From Saccharospirillum alexandrii (GTDB lineage: Bacteria > Pseudomonadota > Gammaproteobacteria > Pseudomonadales > Natronospirillaceae): DNA of 64,000 nucleotides. The stretch is from NCBI RefSeq assembly GCF_004000275.1, contig NZ_RCIP01000004.1, positions 186,001 to 250,000 of the forward strand, written 5' to 3'. A model generated the notes under the pieces. That model was not told the origin of the DNA. It made no database searches and saw only the letters and a program-made list of their open reading frames with translations. Shown here piece by piece: positions 54,258 to 61,646 of the stretch; position 1 is the first letter of the stretch; each line of letters starts with the position of its first letter. The translations under genes were made by a program, and so were the position numbers.

Positions 54258-54368
54258 CAAGCGCTTCCAGCCTGACGCCAAAACCTCCGCGTTTTTGTGT
54301 TACTCGCTGCGCTCAAACATTAACACAAAAACACTACGGCTTCGGCGCAGCTGAAGCGGGCGTTATAA
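54252..54368 (+). repeat. attC site of cassette 9
   Basis: 117 bp, the longest site, GCATAAC to GTTATAA. Long central arms (AACCTCCGCGTTTTTGTGTT and AACACAAAAACACTACGG) can form a strong stem. Confidence 0.85.
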
Positions 54369-54382
54369 AGCTAGAGACATGT

Positions 54383-54607
54383 ATGGATGAAGTAGAAATT
54401 AGGCTTACAAAAGACGAAGCCTTGGTGCTATTCGAATTCTTATCCAGATTCTCAAATGAGGATAAATTGAGCATTCAAGATCAGGCGGAAGCAAGAGCAT
54501 TATGGAATCTTACTTGCGTATTTGAGAAAACATTGGCGGAACCATTTTCTGTTGATTGGAATGAGATAGTTGAAAGGGCACGAGACCGACTCAGAGATGA
54601 ATCGTAG
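54383..54607 (+). CDS. Cassette 10: small acidic hypothetical protein
   Basis: 74 residues, all helical: VEIRLTKDEALVLFEFLSRF and QAEARALWNLTCVFEKTLAE. The layout looks like a small soluble family common in gene cassettes, with no known role. Confidence 0.65.
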   Translation: MDEVEIRLTKDEALVLFEFLSRFSNEDKLSIQDQAEARALWNLTCVFEKTLAEPFSVDWNEIVERARDRLRDES

Positions 54608-54612
54608 ATGCT

Positions 54613-54670
54613 TTATAATAATCACAGGCACTGCGACTCGTTGCACTCGCGCGTGCTGTAAGCGTTCTAT
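54613..54670 (+). repeat. attC site of cassette 10 (decayed left end)
   Basis: 58 bp. The left end reads TTATAAT instead of the usual AAC ending, and the right core is GTTCTAT. The middle matches the site of cassette 7. It may recombine poorly. Confidence 0.7.
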
Positions 54671-54683
54671 TTAAAGGGAATGT

Positions 54684-55090
54684 ATGTATCAACTCAAAGG
54701 TGAAATTCCATCCGTTAAGGATTATATTGAAATTAGACTCGCAGCTGGGCTTTCTAGAAAATCTGAAGAAGCAGCAGAAATTGCTTTACCAAATTCAATA
54801 TATGGTGTGACTGTCTATCACGGAAATGAAAAAGTTGGGATCGCTCGTATCATTGGGGATGGCGGCTGTTTCTTCGAAGTTACCGATATGGCTGTACTGC
54901 CAGAGCACCAAAGTAAAGGTGTTGGAAGAATCATTATGAGCATCTCGTAGCATGGCTGAAAGAAAATGCCCCTAAAACTGCTTATGTAAGTTTGATGGCA
55001 GATCATGGCACTCCTGAGTTTTATGCCAAATTTGGATTTCAGAAAGCTGAAATGCCAAAATCTTCAGGCATGTCCATGCGCATCTTATAA
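54684..55090 (+). pseudogene. Cassette 11: GNAT acetyltransferase with a frameshift
   Basis: The first frame reads a GNAT start (IEIRLAAGLSRKSEEAAEIAL, then the acetyl-CoA motif VLPEHQSKGVGRIIM) and stops at 54948-54950. The adjacent frame carries the rest (EHLVAWLKENAPKTAYVSL, FYAKFGFQKAEMP), ending at TAA 55088-55090. One missing base, probably G after ATTATG near 54938, would restore a 136-residue enzyme. It is either a real inactivating mutation or a sequencing error. Confidence 0.85.
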
Positions 55091-55145
55091 ATAGAACAAG
55101 TGCGGGCACTGGACTCGTTCCTCGCCCGTGCCACAAACGTTATCT
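55091..55145 (+). repeat. attC site of cassette 11
   Basis: 55 bp, the shortest site, ending GTTATCT. The left end is ATAGAAC and the body GTGCGGGCACTGGACTCGTT resembles the sites of cassettes 7 and 10. Confidence 0.8.
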
Positions 55146-55153
55146 GTGAGTAC

Positions 55154-55585
55154 ATGATTTCAACCCGTGACGCGACAAGCTCCGACGTCGAAGCAATGAT
55201 CCGGCTGGACACGATTGTGTCCGACGATGGTGAACGACAGGAACATATCCAGTCGTGGGTGGCCGCTGGGAATGCGGTGGTAGCCGAAGTCGATGGAGTC
55301 GTAGTGGGTTACGCAGTTATTGAATACACATTCTTTGGCCAGGGATTTATCACGATGTTGCAGGTCGCTGAGGCACATCGCCGCCAAGGTGTCGCAAGGC
55401 AGCTGCTGACGTACTTGGAAAACGCGTGCCGCACTGACAAGTTGTTCACCTCCACCAATAATTCCAACGAGCCAATGCAAAAACTTTTAGATTCTGTTGG
55501 GTATTCGCCAAGTGGAACAGTCTACAACCTGGATGAGGGAGACCCGGAGCTGTTCTATTTCAAGCGAATCGCGAATGACAGATAA
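55154..55585 (+). CDS. Cassette 12: GNAT family N-acetyltransferase
   Basis: 143 residues from ATG 55154; the frame reads further back through the attC but the true start follows the core. The acetyl-CoA binding motif is EAHRRQGVARQLLTYLENA (Q/R-x-x-G-x-G/A type), preceded by strand VAEVDGVVVGYAVIEYTFFG. The substrate is unknown. Cassette GNATs often modify drugs or toxins, but this one does not look like a known aminoglycoside enzyme. Confidence 0.85.
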   Translation: MISTRDATSSDVEAMIRLDTIVSDDGERQEHIQSWVAAGNAVVAEVDGVVVGYAVIEYTFFGQGFITMLQVAEAHRRQGVARQLLTYLENACRTDKLFTSTNNSNEPMQKLLDSVGYSPSGTVYNLDEGDPELFYFKRIANDR

Positions 55586-55663
55586 CAAGGCCAAGCACTG
55601 CGACAGCTTTTCCGTTGCGGCTTCGCCTCCACTACAAAGCTGCGCGTGTTGGCGGCGTTAAGG
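55580..55663 (+). repeat. attC site of cassette 12
   Basis: 84 bp, AGATAAC to GTTAAGG. Near-identical in the middle to the site of cassette 14 (GCGGCTTCGCCTCCACTACA). Confidence 0.88.
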
Positions 55664-55679
55664 GTCTTACGGAGGCTTC

Positions 55680-56054
55680 ATGGATTTAAAGGATTTTGTT
55701 AAAGAATCGTTGGTTCAGATTTCAAACGGGATTTCTGAGGCAAATGAAGAGCTTGCTGATTGTGGTGCTCTTATTAACCCTCTACATATAACAACGCACA
55801 CTGATGGTTCCCAGTCCTATGGAAGAACGGGGCAGCCTAGAAACATCCATACTGACAGTAGAGTTGTAGAGAAAGTGGAGTTTGATGTCGCTGTATTAGC
55901 TGAGAAGGGCGAAGCCGCTAATGCAAGACTAAAATTGTCGGTAGCTTCGATTGGTTTCGGAGGGGGTGCTGGAACTGAAACAACGGACCGATCAGAATCT
56001 CGCATTAAATTTACCATACCTGTAGTTTTTCCTGGTGTGGAAAGCAACACTTAA
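55680..56054 (+). CDS. Cassette 13: small protein with Gly-rich C-terminal strand
   Basis: 124 residues from ATG 55680, GGAGG upstream. An N-terminal helix (LKDFVKESLVQISNGISEANEEL), a polar loop, and a beta C-terminus (VEKVEFDVAVLAEKG and RLKLSVASIGFGGGAG ... SRIKFTIPVVFP). It loosely resembles trypsin-co-occurring (Trypco-type) small domains. Unassigned. Confidence 0.6.
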   Translation: MDLKDFVKESLVQISNGISEANEELADCGALINPLHITTHTDGSQSYGRTGQPRNIHTDSRVVEKVEFDVAVLAEKGEAANARLKLSVASIGFGGGAGTETTDRSESRIKFTIPVVFPGVESNT

Positions 56055-56117
56055 CAAATCCGTGTTGTGGATTAGTTTCTGCTCCGCGCCAACTAACCAC
56101 AAACGGAAACGTTAGGT
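56049..56117 (+). repeat. attC site of cassette 13
   Basis: 69 bp, ACTTAAC to GTTAGGT, both perfect. Arms TCCGTGTTGTGG and CCACAAACGGAA pair well. Confidence 0.88.
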
Positions 56118-56149
56118 GAAATATTGAACTTGTATCTTATGGAAAATTT

Positions 56150-56416
56150 ATGCATCCATTATTAATCCCTAGTATTTTGCTGATTGCAGGGCTCTATTTC
56201 TTAACCAGGAATATCAAATTTTTACGAGACAGTGCTGAGCTAGAGAGCTATTTGGCAACAAGCCCAAAAGGTAAACTTTGGGTAGGCAAGTACGGCCTCG
56301 AAAAAACAACAGAGCTAGCTAAGAAATACTTCCTGCCACTTGGTATAATTATCGCTCTTGCTATGGTTGGGAGCAGCTCTTGGAGCCTGTATCACATAAT
56401 TCCGAATTATCTATGA
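56150..56416 (+). CDS. Cassette 14: small two-TM membrane protein
   Basis: 88 residues. Helices at about 4-19 (LIPSILLIAGLYFL) and 61-80 (FLPLGIIIALAMVGSSSW) flank a polar middle. There is no recognised family. Confidence 0.6.
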   Translation: MHPLLIPSILLIAGLYFLTRNIKFLRDSAELESYLATSPKGKLWVGKYGLEKTTELAKKYFLPLGIIIALAMVGSSSWSLYHIIPNYL

Positions 56417-56425
56417 ACCACAATC

Positions 56426-56510
56426 ACCTAACAAGGCCAGGCACAGCGACGGCTTTTTCGTTGCGGCTTCGCCTCCACTACAAAGCCGCGCGTGCTGAGC
56501 GGCGTTAGAT
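56426..56510 (+). repeat. attC site of cassette 14
   Basis: 85 bp, ACCTAAC to GTTAGAT, both perfect. Pairs with the sites of cassettes 5 and 12 as one sequence subfamily. Confidence 0.9.
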
Positions 56511-56516
56511 TTCTCC

Positions 56517-56786
56517 ATGAAAAAACACACCTTGCCCAATGAAAATCAGAGAAAAGCATTGTGCGAACTTATGCACCACGCTTTTGTCGAGCTGCGATAC
56601 CTGGATGGCGAGCAAGCCCACGATCTTGCGTATGCCTTTCACAACTTGCCTGTCGAAATCTATGGCTGGGGTAGCTGGAACCCAAAGGACACGCGTGGCC
56701 GCTTGAAGTACTATCAGAGCAAACACGCCAAGAATCTCGGAACGAACTACGTCAAGTTGTTCAACAAGATATGCCCAGAAATCTAA
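56517..56786 (+). CDS. Cassette 15: small hypothetical protein
   Basis: 89 residues, helical, with QRKALCELMHHAFVELRYL and the Trp-rich turn EIYGWGSWNPKDTRGRLKYY. No function is known. It starts seven bases after the preceding attC core. Confidence 0.6.
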   Translation: MKKHTLPNENQRKALCELMHHAFVELRYLDGEQAHDLAYAFHNLPVEIYGWGSWNPKDTRGRLKYYQSKHAKNLGTNYVKLFNKICPEI

Positions 56787-56886
56787 CCATGGGTTGCAGC
56801 CGACCCGCAAGAGCGGCGAGGGTTCCGTGTTTCTTTCGAGCATCAATGGGGCCGCTTTTGCGGTCGGCTGAACCCAATCGTTAAGA
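56781..56886 (+). repeat. attC site of cassette 15
   Basis: 106 bp, ATCTAAC (perfect) to GTTAAGA. Arms GGTTGCAGCCGACCGCAAG-type and GCGGTCGGCTGAACCC form a strong inner stem. Confidence 0.85.
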
Positions 56887-56890
56887 TTCT

Positions 56891-57283
56891 ATGAAATGTA
56901 CTAATTGTAATCACAAGCTTAAACGAAAGGTTAGGTTTTGGATTAACCCAGCAGATGCTGTTGGTGGGTCCATAGTATTTGGGATTATCTTTTTGATATT
57001 CTTCTTGATCGTAAGCTTTGTTATTGAAAATACTAGGGTTTCACTTGTGCCTGCATTTAATGCGGCTGAAATAGGGGCTAGCAACTGGTACAGTTTTGTT
57101 GGCGAAGCTCTTGATGCAGTGCTTAGTGTTGGACTATTTCTTTATCTCATGTTTTGGGGCGGAGCTAAGTTTTCGAAGTATTTCTCATATCTGTTTGAGT
57201 TCAAGTTTAGTATTCATAAAAATTGCAGTGCTTGTGGGTTAAAAACCGTTGTCGTCGATTTTCCCGCGCACCCTGAATCTTAA
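56891..57283 (+). CDS. Cassette 16: membrane protein with split zinc-ribbon
   Basis: 130 residues. CTNCNHKLKRKVRF at the N-terminus and CSACGLKTVVVDFP at the C-terminus each supply a CxxC knuckle, and two TM helices (about 24-45 and 77-93) lie between. The two halves would meet on the cytoplasmic side to bind one zinc. The function is unknown. Confidence 0.65.
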   Translation: MKCTNCNHKLKRKVRFWINPADAVGGSIVFGIIFLIFFLIVSFVIENTRVSLVPAFNAAEIGASNWYSFVGEALDAVLSVGLFLYLMFWGGAKFSKYFSYLFEFKFSIHKNCSACGLKTVVVDFPAHPES

Positions 57284-57378
57284 CAAGCTGTGGCTGGTAC
57301 AGGCCCGCTTAAAATAGTCCGCTGTCGCGGGCGGGCCTTCGACTCGCTTTCGCTCGCGCCAGCACAAAGACGTTAAAA
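57278..57378 (+). repeat. attC site of cassette 16
   Basis: 101 bp ending GTTAAAA. Inner arms GGCCCGCTTAAAATAGTCCGC and GCGGGCGGGCC pair. Confidence 0.8.
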
Positions 57379-57380
57379 GT

Positions 57381-57737
57381 ATGAAGAACGAATACGCACA
57401 ATACATGATTTCATGGATAGAAAAGATTGAGGCACAATTTCAATCCCCTATTTCTGACTCCTATGAAGCTCTGAAGGCTTATTGGTCTGAGTCTGGAGTA
57501 GACTTCAACGAAGATGAAATGAAAGAGAAGTTGTGGGCATGGGTAGATGGTAATGGTGGCCCAAGAATAACCAGTGACAAAGAAATGGCCGTAGCACGCA
57601 TGGTTTTATGTCTCGCCTACAAAGATAAAGTGACTATGGATGAGCTCAAAGATATAGGTTTCTTCGAAGATCTCTTAGAGCAGTATGGGTATTCTAGGAC
57701 AGAGATAAATCGCACCTATGAGCAGCAAAACTTTTAA
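57381..57737 (+). CDS. Cassette 17: acidic hypothetical protein
   Basis: 118 residues, helical, with YAQYMISWIEKIEAQF and MKEKLWAWVDGNGGPRITSDKEMAVARMVLCLAY. It starts three bases after the attC core. No family is recognised. Confidence 0.6.
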   Translation: MKNEYAQYMISWIEKIEAQFQSPISDSYEALKAYWSESGVDFNEDEMKEKLWAWVDGNGGPRITSDKEMAVARMVLCLAYKDKVTMDELKDIGFFEDLLEQYGYSRTEINRTYEQQNF

Positions 57738-57815
57738 CAAGGCCAGGCACAATCGCCCACTTCGTGGGCTGGACCTTCGCACTGCGTGCTCCGGCCTGTG
57801 CTGGCGGCGTTATAG
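57732..57815 (+). repeat. attC site of cassette 17
   Basis: 84 bp ending GTTATAG. The start AACAAGGCCAGGCACAATCG is shared with the site of cassette 19. Confidence 0.85.
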
Positions 57816-58092
57816 GGCGCTACCAGTTTTAAAGTGAATTGCGGCTTTAATCAGCAACGCTCTGCCACTAGCGGGCAGTCCAGCATCAAGGAATGTGCTG
57901 TATTCAAATTCGCAGTTCCGTTCTTGGTGCCACTGCAGAAATTACAGTAATCGGCATGCTCACCGCTCTATTATGGTGTGCCAATAAGATGGTATGAATT
58001 ACGGTCTAGCTGATATGCTTGGCCAATTACTAAGCAGCAATGGCTCCGCTGGCGCTGCGCAACGTGGTGGCAAAGAGTTTGAATTGTCGCCT
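57816..58092 (+). other. Cassette 18: cassette body without a convincing gene
   Basis: 277 bp between two attC sites. The longest sense frame is only 34 codons (57994-58098, starting MNYGLADMLGQLL and ending at the stop supplied by the attC). It lacks a clear ribosome site. The body may hold a promoter, a small RNA or a decayed gene. Confidence 0.55.
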
Positions 58093-58173
58093 CTATAACA
58101 AGGTGCTGTAGTCGCTGCGCTGGGACCTCCGTTTCGCTGCGCTGCACTTCGGCCCCTAAGCACGGCGTTATGT
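58093..58173 (+). repeat. attC site of cassette 18
   Basis: 81 bp ending GTTATGT. It matches the site of cassette 23 almost base for base (GTGCTGTAGTCGCTGCGCTG versus GCGCTGTAGTCGCTGCGCTG), with GCCCCTAAGCACGGC in both. Confidence 0.88.
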
Positions 58174-58188
58174 TTTTAAGAGAGTGTA

Positions 58189-58974
58189 ATGAAATTAGCT
58201 ATTTACCAAATTGATGCGTTTGCGGAAAAGCAGTTCGAAGGGAACCCAGCAGCGGTTGTCCCATTAGAAGAATGGCTGCCCGACCCTGTAATGCAGGCAA
58301 TAGCGGAAGAAAACAATCTTCCTGAAACGGCCTTTTTTGTTCCATCGAAGGGTGGCTATCATATTCGCTGGTTTACTCCAAACAAGGAAGTAAAATTATG
58401 CGGCCACGCTACGCTGGCGAGTGCTTACGTCTTATTCAATATTCTGGCCTGCAAAGATGAGGTGCTGTCGTTTGAGTCGTTGTCTGGGAAATTACTTGTT
58501 TCCAAAGCTGACAATTTACTAACCCTAGATTTTCCGGCTCAGTCCCCCACTGTATGCAACACACCAACTTCACTTATAGCAGGGCTAGGGCTCACACCTT
58601 CGGAATGCTTAAAGCATGATGATTATGTTGCTGTGTTCGAAAGAGAAAAAGATGTTTTGAGTATTACACCGAATCATGAGGACCTAAAGCAGCTTGATCT
58701 TCGTGGTGTCATTGCAACCGCTCCATCGTCAAAGTTTGATTTCATTGTTCGCTTTTTTGCGCCAAAATTTGGCATCCCTGAAGATTCAGTAACAGGTTCT
58801 GCATATACACAGCTTATGCCGTACTGGTCTGAAAAATTGAACAAGTCAAAACTGCATGCAAAGCAAGTATCAGAGCGTGGCGGGAAGCTTACTTGTGAGA
58901 TTAAAGGTACTAGGGTATTAATATCAGGCAGCGCCGTTACTTATATGGAAGGGAGCATTGAAATCAAAACATAA
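58189..58974 (+). CDS. Cassette 19: PhzF family isomerase-like protein
   Basis: 261 residues, the full length of the PhzF family. Signatures: YQIDAFAEKQFEGNPAAVVPL at the N-terminus, catalytic Glu in NNLPETAFFV (about residue 46), VKLCGHATLASA, and GIPEDSVTGSAYTQL near the C-terminus (usually EDPVTGSAH, so Ser and Tyr replace Pro and His). Family members isomerise or epimerise small substrates. The exact substrate is unknown. This is the largest metabolic-type enzyme in the array. Confidence 0.9.
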   Translation: MKLAIYQIDAFAEKQFEGNPAAVVPLEEWLPDPVMQAIAEENNLPETAFFVPSKGGYHIRWFTPNKEVKLCGHATLASAYVLFNILACKDEVLSFESLSGKLLVSKADNLLTLDFPAQSPTVCNTPTSLIAGLGLTPSECLKHDDYVAVFEREKDVLSITPNHEDLKQLDLRGVIATAPSSKFDFIVRFFAPKFGIPEDSVTGSAYTQLMPYWSEKLNKSKLHAKQVSERGGKLTCEIKGTRVLISGSAVTYMEGSIEIKT

Positions 58975-59064
58975 CAAGGCCAAGCACAATCGTGCAATGC
59001 AGAACACGCATTGCACTGGACAGCCTACGCTGCGCTTCGGCTGCCTGTGTTGGCGGCGTTATAT
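58969..59064 (+). repeat. attC site of cassette 19
   Basis: 96 bp, ACATAAC to GTTATAT. Central arms GTGCAATGCAG and ACGCATTGCAC pair. Confidence 0.85.
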
Positions 59065-59089
59065 TTTCAACTCGGATTAATTTTCAACA

Positions 59090-59410
59090 ATGACAGATAT
59101 TACAAACATTATTATCCTTACTTCTATTGATGACGGAGCATGGATGAAGAGCGATCATGGTAATGTTGATGTCGTGCATGAGTATCTTCGTAAAAACTAT
59201 CAAGGCAGCTCGCTCGCGAAAGTCGATGGACACGGAGGCGGAAGAAAACGAATGTCTTGTGATATATTTATGGCAGCCATAGATTATCTAAATAAAGAAG
59301 AGTTATTAGAGCAATTTCATGCCATAGAGTGGCAGCGGCCAGAACAAGTTCAGCTTCTATTAAAAGGCTCTAAAGATAATGTGTTTCAAGTGTATTGCCC
59401 AAAAATATAA
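59090..59410 (+). CDS. Cassette 20: hypothetical protein
   Basis: 106 residues, ATG 59090. TNIIILTSIDDGAW and KVDGHGGGRKRMSCDIFMAAIDYLNKEELLEQF are its most regular stretches; the Gly-rich turn followed by a helix is notable. The layout looks like a cassette-borne family, but no function is known to me. Confidence 0.6.
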   Translation: MTDITNIIILTSIDDGAWMKSDHGNVDVVHEYLRKNYQGSSLAKVDGHGGGRKRMSCDIFMAAIDYLNKEELLEQFHAIEWQRPEQVQLLLKGSKDNVFQVYCPKI

Positions 59411-59491
59411 CAAGGTGGTCAAATACGTTCCGCTGCGCTCCACCGGACTTACTACACTGCGTTTCGTAAGCCGTTTACCACGGCGTTATAT
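59405..59491 (+). repeat. attC site of cassette 20
   Basis: 87 bp, ATATAAC to GTTATAT. Arms GTTCCGCTGCGCTCCACCGG resemble the sites of cassettes 3 and 25. Confidence 0.85.
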
Positions 59492-59753
59492 GTACTTTGC
59501 TCAGACTTTGGTATGAGGGATTTGAAAAAACACGAATAATGTGGATTTGAGCGAAAAAGCGATTGGACGGCGATTTTATTCCCTGCTACGCTTCGAAGCG
59601 CTCCTGCGACGCTCGCATAACATGCGTTGATGCGGACGGCGCCTGAGACTTCGAAGTAAAGCGAAAATCTTAAGACCTACCTATTGCCTTCGTAGCGATA
59701 ATTCACGTTCTAAATGGATATTGCAGAGGCCTCAGCTACGTGCCACAAACCAC
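59492..59753 (+). other. Cassette 21: cassette body without a convincing gene
   Basis: 262 bp between attC sites. There is no frame longer than about 20 codons with a start on either strand. It contains ACTTCGAAGT-type and TTCGAAGCG dyads around 59598 and 59655 that could be remains of an older attC or a structured RNA. Confidence 0.5.
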
Positions 59754-59856
59754 ATATAACAACCCGATGATACGTCACCTAAAAGTTGTCATAGTGCTCG
59801 CTGCGCAAGCACTCCGCCAACTTTCTTAACGGAGACGTATATCTCATTCGTTATGT
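59754..59856 (+). repeat. attC-like site of cassette 21
   Basis: 103 bp, ATATAAC to GTTATGT. Inner dyads AAAGTTG/CAACTTT and GTGCTCGCTGCGCAAGCAC are clear, but the overall layout departs from the other sites. Confidence 0.65.
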
Positions 59857-59868
59857 TTCAGGAGCACC

Positions 59869-60576
59869 ATGGTGAGCAGTGAACTAATCAACGGGATGAA
59901 GAGCTATCTCCTTCAAAAAATCAAGGATGATCCCGAATTCGTAAAGGATCTGGGCAATTTTATAGTTGGTATGGCATCTGTTCCCCAAAACATTCGAGAC
60001 TTTTCAGAAAAGTCTGCTGCCATAGGTTGGTTTATTACATCTGAGTCGTACATGGCAAATATGAAGAAGGCTTTTGATGAGGGCCAAGAGAAACTAGATA
60101 GCTATATGATTGCGGAGATTGACCATAATTACAGCAAAATCAAAGAGTCGCTTCTTCAAAAGCATGAAAACAGAAAGCACATTTTGTCTGTAGCATTTGA
60201 CTTGTATGAGCAACAAAATTGGATCTCATGTATACCTTTATTCTTATCGCAAACTGAAGGCATTTTTTCTGAGAATGTTGGTTCCCTTCTATTCAGTGAG
60301 CATGATTTAAGAAAGCAGAAGCTTCAAGAGAGGTTTAAAGATAAAGCAGGCGAGTATATGCCGTATCTTTATACTCCTTTTGAATCAAAAACACAGTTTT
60401 CCGCCGGCATCTCATCCGCAAGCGACAATAAAAAGAAGAACGGTCCAAATCGTAACGGAATATTGCACGGCTCTAGGAAGCATCTTGATTATGGAACAAA
60501 AATCAATGGCTATAAATGCATATCGCTTCTGTCTTATGTTTCTATGGTATTCAATGATCTTGAAGAAAAAACATAA
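59869..60576 (+). CDS. Cassette 22: protein with HEPN-like RX4H motif
   Basis: 235 residues from ATG 59869, AGGAG upstream. It is helical throughout. Near the C-terminus RNGILHG (Arg195 to His200) fits the RX4-6H signature of HEPN RNases, followed by a long helix (KINGYKCISLLSYVSMVFNDL), as in Abi-type and toxin HEPN domains. The N-terminal two thirds have no recognised motif. A role in phage defence or as a toxin is inference; no antitoxin gene shares the cassette. Confidence 0.65.
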   Translation: MVSSELINGMKSYLLQKIKDDPEFVKDLGNFIVGMASVPQNIRDFSEKSAAIGWFITSESYMANMKKAFDEGQEKLDSYMIAEIDHNYSKIKESLLQKHENRKHILSVAFDLYEQQNWISCIPLFLSQTEGIFSENVGSLLFSEHDLRKQKLQERFKDKAGEYMPYLYTPFESKTQFSAGISSASDNKKKNGPNRNGILHGSRKHLDYGTKINGYKCISLLSYVSMVFNDLEEKT

Positions 60577-60642
60577 CAATCGCAGGCACGCGGAACAATT
60601 TTCCGCTGCGCTACAAATTGTCCGGTGCTGCGGGCGTTATGT
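60571..60642 (+). repeat. attC site of cassette 22
   Basis: 72 bp, ACATAAC to GTTATGT. Near twin of the site of cassette 6. Confidence 0.88.
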
Positions 60643-60647
60643 TTCAC

Positions 60648-61037
60648 ATGAATAGAATCCTGATCACGATAATAGGCTTACTGGTATCTTTCTCTTGCTC
60701 TGCACTTAGTATTCATTGCGGGCCAATAGATGAGAGCTTTAAACGCCACGCATCTGAAGTAGATATTGAGTACATTAGAGATGTAGATACTTGGGCCATT
60801 CTTATCAGAGCACCCCTAGTCATTGAGGAAATGCCTTTTAGTTTGGTAAGCATTTCTAAAGGCAAAGATGGCAATGTGTTTAATGCGCACCTTCGTACAT
60901 ACGAAAACAAAGGTAAAATGGAAGCTCATTTTTACGCTAACGAAGAGACATTAAAGGGCATGCGTCTCTGGGTTTTCTATGGGGGTCAATGCCAAAAAGG
61001 GTTTAATTTACCACTAAAACATAACAAGGCGCTGTAG
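60648..61037 (+). CDS. Cassette 23: exported hypothetical protein whose end runs into attC
   Basis: 129 residues from ATG 60648; ATG 60639 inside the attC core is an alternative. A signal peptide is likely (RILITIIGLLVSFSCSALS). The mature part has CGPIDESFKRHASEVDIEY and a C-terminal VFYGGQCQKGF, suggesting one disulfide. Unlike most cassettes the stop codon is 12 bases inside the attC site, so the last five residues are encoded by it. Confidence 0.65.
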   Translation: MNRILITIIGLLVSFSCSALSIHCGPIDESFKRHASEVDIEYIRDVDTWAILIRAPLVIEEMPFSLVSISKGKDGNVFNAHLRTYENKGKMEAHFYANEETLKGMRLWVFYGGQCQKGFNLPLKHNKAL

Positions 61038-61099
61038 TCGCTGCGCTGGGACCTCCGTTCCGCTGCGCTTCACTACGGCCCCTAAGCACGGCGTTAATT
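61019..61099 (+). repeat. attC site of cassette 23
   Basis: 81 bp, ACATAAC to GTTAATT, nearly identical to the site of the gene-less cassette 18. Confidence 0.88.
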
Positions 61100-61118
61100 T
61101 TCTACAAGGAGTAGTTGC

Positions 61119-61538
61119 TTGAAACTTGGATATGTTGGAATTGCACTAGGGTCTTTTGCTTTATTACTCGCATTAGTCAACTTTTGGGCAGGTCCATTTT
61201 CTCCCCAACCAACTCTTGAGACTCTAGTTGCAGAAAAAGCTGCATCTATTAGAACTGCTGCTTTAGATGCGTTAGCAGGTAAAGAGGTTATTTCAGAAAC
61301 ATACACTACCCAATGGACTGTAGATAAAGTCATCGATGTAATTATTCCTCTGCTCGGTGGCTTAGCTGTAATTCTTGCAGTGATCTCTTACATTAAAAAG
61401 GAGCCAACTCGGGTTGCTGGAGGTGCTGTAGCTCTTGGTGTAAGTGCGATAGCCTTTCAGTTTATAGCAATGTATGTAATGGCAATTTTGTTTGTCTTTT
61501 TAGTTATTTCAGTAATCGGCACATTAGGTGGCGGTTAA
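61119..61538 (+). CDS. Cassette 24: membrane protein with three to four TM helices
   Basis: 139 residues from TTG 61119, with AAGGAG upstream. Helices at about 5-24, 72-90, 96-118 and 120-137, with a polar loop (TLETLVAEKAASIRTAALDALAGKEV) between the first and second. No family is recognised. Confidence 0.65.
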   Translation: MKLGYVGIALGSFALLLALVNFWAGPFSPQPTLETLVAEKAASIRTAALDALAGKEVISETYTTQWTVDKVIDVIIPLLGGLAVILAVISYIKKEPTRVAGGAVALGVSAIAFQFIAMYVMAILFVFLVISVIGTLGGG

Positions 61539-61630
61539 AATTAACAAGGCGCGGCTGGAATAAGCCCGCCAAAAACCGCTACGCGGCGGGCTTGGGACTC
61601 GTGACCTCGCCCCAGCGCTTAACGTTAACT
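61539..61630 (+). repeat. attC site of cassette 24
   Basis: 92 bp, AATTAAC to GTTAACT. Arms AAGCCCGCCAAAAACCGC and GCGGCGGGCTTG form a stable stem. Confidence 0.85.
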
Positions 61631-61646
61631 GCCACGGAGGACATCA

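Noticed and set aside
57994-58098. 34-codon frame in gene-less cassette 18
   Set aside because: Not listed as a gene: no ribosome site and its stop is supplied by the attC. Kept only as a note.
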